Positions 60,228-64,000 of a DNA stretch of 64,000 nt are shown here, piece after piece. This stretch comes from Pseudomonas sediminis (GTDB taxonomy: Bacteria > Pseudomonadota > Gammaproteobacteria > Pseudomonadales > Pseudomonadaceae), in assembly GCF_002741105.1 (NCBI RefSeq), contig NZ_NIQU01000011.1, positions 88,280 through 152,279 on the forward strand, given 5' to 3'. Both the position numbers and the translations under genes were made by a program. The notes below the pieces were generated by a model, which saw only the letters and a program-made list of their open reading frames with translations, made no database searches and was not told where the DNA came from. Within the stretch, counting starts at the first letter, position 1; each line of letters begins with the position of its first letter.

Positions 60228-62528
60228 CTACTCCAACACGATCTTCGGCGCCCAATCCAGCCACCCGTCAACAGGCTCGTCGAACAGTGCAAACGTCTGC
60301 CCCGGCAATGCCGGCCCGCCCATCTCCGGATTGTTCGGCGTAGCGAAAGCAATACCGCCCTCGATCAAGGCCTCCAGCGACTCGGTGCGCACCTTCAGCC
60401 CCTTGAACAGCCCGGCATCGACACCGATACCACTGGCATTCCAGAAGCGGCTGCCCGAACGCACTAGCGGCGCATAGCGTGGTTCGATCAGCACATGGAT
60501 CAATACACGGTCCGAGGTCGGTCCGAGCTCGAAATCCACCACCTTGCCGACCGGCACCTCCCGGTAGCTAACAATCACCCCCGGCTTGATCGACCCCCGC
60601 CGTGGCGCGCTCAGCACCAGGCGCAAGCCTTCCTCGCGCACAGCCTGGTTCGGCGGACTAATCAGGGCGGTGAACTCGGTACGGCGGGCGCCTTTCTGCG
60701 CCGACAACTGCACCTCCAGATACTGACCGCTGACCAGCGTACCGAGGTTAGCGGTACGAGTCAGACTCAGCTCCGGCTTCACCACCCAGAACTGCGTCCC
60801 CTCACGGGCGATCTGCTCCGCCGCCTGAGTGATACGCACATTGAGAATCACCGCCTGCAAGTCATCGGTCAGGCTAAGGTTCTCGACCTTGCCTACCTCC
60901 AGCCCCTTGTAGCGCAACAGCGTGCCCGGTTGCAGGCCATCGCCATCGGCCACGCGTATGGTGATCTGCTGGCCCAACTGCAAGGCATTGTCGCGATCAG
61001 CATGTAAAGCAAAGCGCTGCACTTGGCGATCCGACCTCACCGCCTGCAGGTCAGGCGTCTCGAAAGCGATGCCGCCCGCCAGTAGGGTCTGCAACGACTC
61101 GCTCTTGACCTCGACACCGGACAATCCACCCTTGAGGGTGATGCCGCTGGCGTTCCAGAAACGCGTGGAAGTATTGACCAGGTGTACGTAGTCCGGCTCG
61201 ATATGCACGCCCAGCACGACTTGGCTGTTGTCGCGCGCCAGTTGATAACTCTGCACCGAGCCCACCTTGAGCTGCTTGTAGAGCACCGGACTACCGACGT
61301 CGATAGAGCCGAGCTGATCGGTGAACAGCACCAGATGCAGTCCAGGCGCCCCCAGGTCCAAAGGCGGCGCCTTGCTCCGCGCGACAAAGTTGCGTGCCGG
61401 CGGATTGCCTTTTTCTCCAGGCCGCACAGCGATGTAGTTACCTTTGACCAACGCCTCCAGGCCGGTGATACCAGCCAGCGAAATGGAGGGTTTGACCACC
61501 CAGAAATCCGAGCCCTCCACCAAGTACTCTTCGGCCAGTGGATTGATCGTCAGCTCGGCCGTGGCGCTATTGAGGTCACGGTCAACCTTCATAGCTTTCA
61601 GCGAACCGACCTGAATGCCCTTGTACATGACAGGCGTTCGGCCTTCCTGCAGCCCGTCAAAATCGCTGAGTTTCACGACGATCTTGATACCTGCCTGAGC
61701 CTCGTCGTAGTCCTCATAAAGACGGAACGGCAGCGCTGGATCGGTGGGCGGGCTGTCCTTGCGATGCTCGGGCGTGGCAAAGGCAATACCGCCAGCGACG
61801 ATACTGGCCAGTGACTCGCTACGCAGTTTGAATCCGGAGAGGTCGGCATCAACGCTGATCCCGCTGGCATTCCAGAAGCGCGTATGTTTGCGCACCAGAT
61901 GCGCATAAGCGGGCTCGATGAAGACCTTCACCTCAACAGTGTTCTGATCGTCACTGAGGATGTAGCTCTTCACTCGACCAACCTGAATCTGTCGATAGAA
62001 CACCGGGCTGTCACGATCAAGCGAGCCCAGTCGGTCGGCCTTCAGCGTGATATGCAGCCCCGGAACATCGTCGCCCATCGGCGGCTCCTGGGCCAAGGCG
62101 GTGAAACTGCGCGTCGACTCACCCTCACCGGGGCTGAAGGTGATGTAGTTACCGGAAACCAACGTCTCCAGGCCACTGATACCGGCGAGACTTACGTTGG
62201 GTTTGACCAACCAGAAACGAGTACCTTCGCGCAGGAACTGTTCAATTTCCTTATTGACCTCTACCTGAGCCAGCACGCCGCGCTTGTCATCCGATGAATC
62301 CAGACTGATGGCCGTTACCTTGCCGACCGCCATGCCCTTGTACATCAGCTCGGTCTTGCCTGCCTGGATACCCTCGCCGCTGGCAAACACCAACTCCACC
62401 TGAATACCGGCCTCGCTATAGGCACGCCACGCCAGCCAGCCGCCAATCAGCAGTGCAATAAGTGGCAGAACCCAGATAGCCGACCAGTTCGAAGCAGGAC
62501 GCGTCTTGGCCAGAGGAAGGTCAGTCAT
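60228..62528 (-). CDS. PqiB/LetB-like MCE protein with six MCE domains
   Basis: The 766-residue protein has one N-terminal transmembrane helix (SAIWVLPLIALLIGGWLAWRAY) and six consecutive MCE domains. Each begins with a strand followed by a G-x-x-V-x-Y-K/R-x-x-x-V-G-x-V motif: LMYKGMAVGKV, VFYRQIQVGRV, VMYKGIQVGSL, VLYKQLKVGSV, LRYKGLEVGKV and VSYREVPVGKV. PqiB has three such domains and LetB (YebT) seven, so this is an intermediate form. MCE rings stack into a tunnel spanning the periplasm for lipid transport. The start overlaps the upstream PqiA-like gene by eight bases. Confidence 0.9.
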   Translation of the reverse strand: MTDLPLAKTRPASNWSAIWVLPLIALLIGGWLAWRAYSEAGIQVELVFASGEGIQAGKTELMYKGMAVGKVTAISLDSSDDKRGVLAQVEVNKEIEQFLREGTRFWLVKPNVSLAGISGLETLVSGNYITFSPGEGESTRSFTALAQEPPMGDDVPGLHITLKADRLGSLDRDSPVFYRQIQVGRVKSYILSDDQNTVEVKVFIEPAYAHLVRKHTRFWNASGISVDADLSGFKLRSESLASIVAGGIAFATPEHRKDSPPTDPALPFRLYEDYDEAQAGIKIVVKLSDFDGLQEGRTPVMYKGIQVGSLKAMKVDRDLNSATAELTINPLAEEYLVEGSDFWVVKPSISLAGITGLEALVKGNYIAVRPGEKGNPPARNFVARSKAPPLDLGAPGLHLVLFTDQLGSIDVGSPVLYKQLKVGSVQSYQLARDNSQVVLGVHIEPDYVHLVNTSTRFWNASGITLKGGLSGVEVKSESLQTLLAGGIAFETPDLQAVRSDRQVQRFALHADRDNALQLGQQITIRVADGDGLQPGTLLRYKGLEVGKVENLSLTDDLQAVILNVRITQAAEQIAREGTQFWVVKPELSLTRTANLGTLVSGQYLEVQLSAQKGARRTEFTALISPPNQAVREEGLRLVLSAPRRGSIKPGVIVSYREVPVGKVVDFELGPTSDRVLIHVLIEPRYAPLVRSGSRFWNASGIGVDAGLFKGLKVRTESLEALIEGGIAFATPNNPEMGGPALPGQTFALFDEPVDGWLDWAPKIVLE

Positions 62529-63138
62529 GATCGATTTCCGTGTTATCCCAGATAAGGCGGGGGTCGAAAGTCAGTGCAGCCAGCATGGTCAATATCACCA
62601 CACTGGCAAAGGCGGCGGCACCCGCTCCAGCTTCGATGCTGGCCAGGCTGCCAAAATTCACTATCGCCACCAGAATGGAGATGACGAATATATCGAGCAT
62701 CGACCAGCGGCCAATCCACTCGATGAAGCGGTACATGAGGATCCGCTGCTTGGCAGACATCGGTTGATGGCGCTGCACCGAATACAACAACAGCGCGATG
62801 CCCACCAACTTGAAGGTCGGCACCAGAATGCTGGCGATGAACACCACAGCAGCAATCGGCAGCATACCGAAGTGAATCAACTCAAGAACGCCGCCCATAA
62901 TGGTTGAGGGTTCACCTTTGCCGAGGCTGTTGACCGTCATGATAGGCAGCAGGTTGGCTGGGATGTAGAGAATCGCCGACGTCAGCAGCAAGGCCCATGT
63001 CCTGATCAGGCTGTTGGAGCGACGGGCATGAATCTGCCCACCACAGCGACTGCAGTACTGGTGCTTGGCCGAGTCGTCGGCTGGATTGAGTTGATGACAC
63101 TCGTGACAGACCAGCAATCCAGCCTCAATCGCCCGCAT
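62521..63138 (-). CDS. PqiA/LetA-like membrane protein, second half
   Basis: The 205-residue protein starts with a zinc-ribbon (LVCHECHQLN ... YCSRCGGQIH, two CxxC pairs) and continues with four transmembrane helices of the PqiA family, including ILYIPANLLPIMTVNSLG and RWSMLDIFVISILVAIVNFG. PqiA/LetA of E. coli has two such units in a single chain; here they are separate genes. The start overlaps the end of the preceding unit by 14 bases, and its own end overlaps the MCE gene, so all three are coupled. Confidence 0.9.
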   Translation of the reverse strand: MRAIEAGLLVCHECHQLNPADDSAKHQYCSRCGGQIHARRSNSLIRTWALLLTSAILYIPANLLPIMTVNSLGKGEPSTIMGGVLELIHFGMLPIAAVVFIASILVPTFKLVGIALLLYSVQRHQPMSAKQRILMYRFIEWIGRWSMLDIFVISILVAIVNFGSLASIEAGAGAAAFASVVILTMLAALTFDPRLIWDNTEIDHD

Positions 63139-63784
63139 GGATATCCTCCCCGGACAAGGCTTCCCAAATCTGATGCGGCGACATGGTGACCTCCAGCCAG
63201 ACCTGCACCAGCAACAGCGCGATGAAACAGAACAGGCCAAGACCAAGACTCAGGTCAGCCATATCCATGAGTTTCACCATCGCCACCAAGATGCCCATCA
63301 GATAAACCTCGAGCATTCCCCACTCACGCAGATGGTGGTAGATCCGGTACAGCAACAATCCGTAGCTACGGCCAAAGTCGATGCGAATACTGAGCAGCAC
63401 CAGCAACTGACAAAGCAGCTTGAGCAATGGCACTGCCATGCTGCATAGAAACACCACCACGGCGATGCCCTGCATACCGCTTTCATACAGCCCGATGACA
63501 CCGCTCCAGACGGTGTCCTGCGAGGTCTGCCCCAGCAGGTTGAGTTGCATGATCGGCAGGAAGTTGGCCGGGACATAGAGCAGCAGAGCCGTCAGCACCA
63601 AGGCCAGGCTACGCCGTACCACATGATGACGGTGGCTGAACAACTCATAACCACAACGCGGGCACTCGGCACTTTCACCATCCTGTAGCACCGGCTTGCG
63701 CATCAACAGATCGCACTCATGACAGGCGACCAGTTGCTCGATCGGCAACGATGACAAGGATGGTTCGGGCGGCGAGTCAGACAT
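63125..63784 (-). CDS. PqiA/LetA-like membrane protein, first half
   Basis: The 219-residue protein has an N-terminal zinc-ribbon (VACHECDLLM and AECPRCGYEL) and four helices with the PqiA motif LLYVPANFLPIMQLNLLGQ and REWGMLEVYLMGILVAMVKLMDMADL. It is the first gene of the three-gene letAB-like set and would supply lipid handling at the inner membrane. ATG 63784 is chosen; an upstream frame start at 63799 is weaker. The upstream 200 bases are mainly palindromic repeats. Confidence 0.9.
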   Translation of the reverse strand: MSDSPPEPSLSSLPIEQLVACHECDLLMRKPVLQDGESAECPRCGYELFSHRHHVVRRSLALVLTALLLYVPANFLPIMQLNLLGQTSQDTVWSGVIGLYESGMQGIAVVVFLCSMAVPLLKLLCQLLVLLSIRIDFGRSYGLLLYRIYHHLREWGMLEVYLMGILVAMVKLMDMADLSLGLGLFCFIALLLVQVWLEVTMSPHQIWEALSGEDIHAGD

Positions 63785-63890
63785 GAAAGTCCCCAGCATA
63801 ATTCGCGCATTCTACCCGAGCGGCGCTTTTATTGGTGCGTGCCCCAAGCCTGTAGGAGCGAGCTCTGCTCGCGAAGCGTCAGCGGATCAA

Positions 63891-63957
63891 CCGTAGGGTG
63901 CGCCGTGCGCACCGCGGTTACCGCGTCTTAGCCGGTGCGCGCAGCGCACCCTACGCG
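63891..63957. repeat. Intergenic palindrome (GTAGGGTGCGC family)
   Basis: CGTAGGGTGCGCCGTGCGCACCG and CCGGTGCGCGCAGCGCACCCTACG flank a short centre. It matches 21336-21402. A separate palindrome, TAGGAGCGAGCTCTGCTCGCGAAG, lies at 63852-63878. Confidence 0.75.
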
Positions 63958-64000
63958 ATGGCCTGAGCGCATTTTCCGCGCTGCAAAGAAGAAACCCCAG

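Overview
The window is GC-rich, gene-dense chromosomal DNA that reads as a Pseudomonas. The protein families and gene neighbourhoods (pcs, a general amino acid ABC transporter, a type II carboxylesterase, an acyl-CoA ligase and rhlB; the norR/hmp/ppyR/nnrS nitric oxide cluster; mksFEB; a 787-residue PolB) match pseudomonads. The integron type suggests the P. alcaligenes / P. pseudoalcaligenes / P. mendocina / P. stutzeri part of the genus; that placement is inference. No rRNA, tRNA, transposase, prophage or CRISPR array was seen.

1-7.4 kb: an orphan periplasmic binding protein, then a run on the minus strand: an isochorismatase-like hydrolase, the SbcC nuclease subunit, a small lipoprotein, a membrane diguanylate cyclase and an HD-domain protein. 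7.36-12.5 kb: a complete chromosomal integron. A tyrosine integrase gene (intI, plus strand, with a LexA box in its promoter) faces away from an array of eight minus-strand cassettes separated by attC sites. Seven attC sites are about 76 bp and closely alike; the one nearest intI belongs to a different family, and the two most distal have decayed core sites. Cassette products are mostly unknown and include an Abi-alpha-like protein, a KTSC-domain protein, a HEAT-repeat protein and small membrane proteins. 12.5-14.2 kb: sbcD behind an Lrp/AsnC regulator. The sbcDC pair, normally adjacent, is therefore split by about 7.5 kb that contains the integron.

14.3-27.3 kb: a YjeH-type amino acid exporter, a membrane-anchored TAXI binding protein, nucleoid protein NdpA, a glutaredoxin, a GST, phosphatidylcholine synthase with a GIY-YIG protein, an AraC regulator and the aapJQMP amino acid ABC transporter. 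27.3-35 kb: esterase, acyl-CoA ligase, a cyclic-nucleotide-binding/GGDEF protein, an M19 dipeptidase, RhlB and an FAD oxidoreductase. 35-42.5 kb: a beta-propeller-like protein, MntP preceded by a convincing yybP-ykoY (manganese) riboswitch, a lipoprotein, a TerC/Alx protein, DNA polymerase II, a truncated globin, an FKBP and a methyltransferase. 42.6-47 kb: nitric oxide detoxification (NorR-type activator, flavohaemoglobin, PpyR-like protein, NnrS).

47-55 kb: rimI with an uncharacterised proline-rich gene, a LysR regulator divergent from an AtuA-family/CitMHS transporter operon, and the carboxynorspermidine branch of polyamine synthesis. 55-60 kb: the MksFEB condensin, with no adjacent MksG nuclease. 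60-63.8 kb: two PqiA/LetA-like membrane proteins and a six-domain MCE protein, a predicted trans-envelope lipid transport system. Pseudomonas-type palindromic repeats lie in many of the intergenic gaps.
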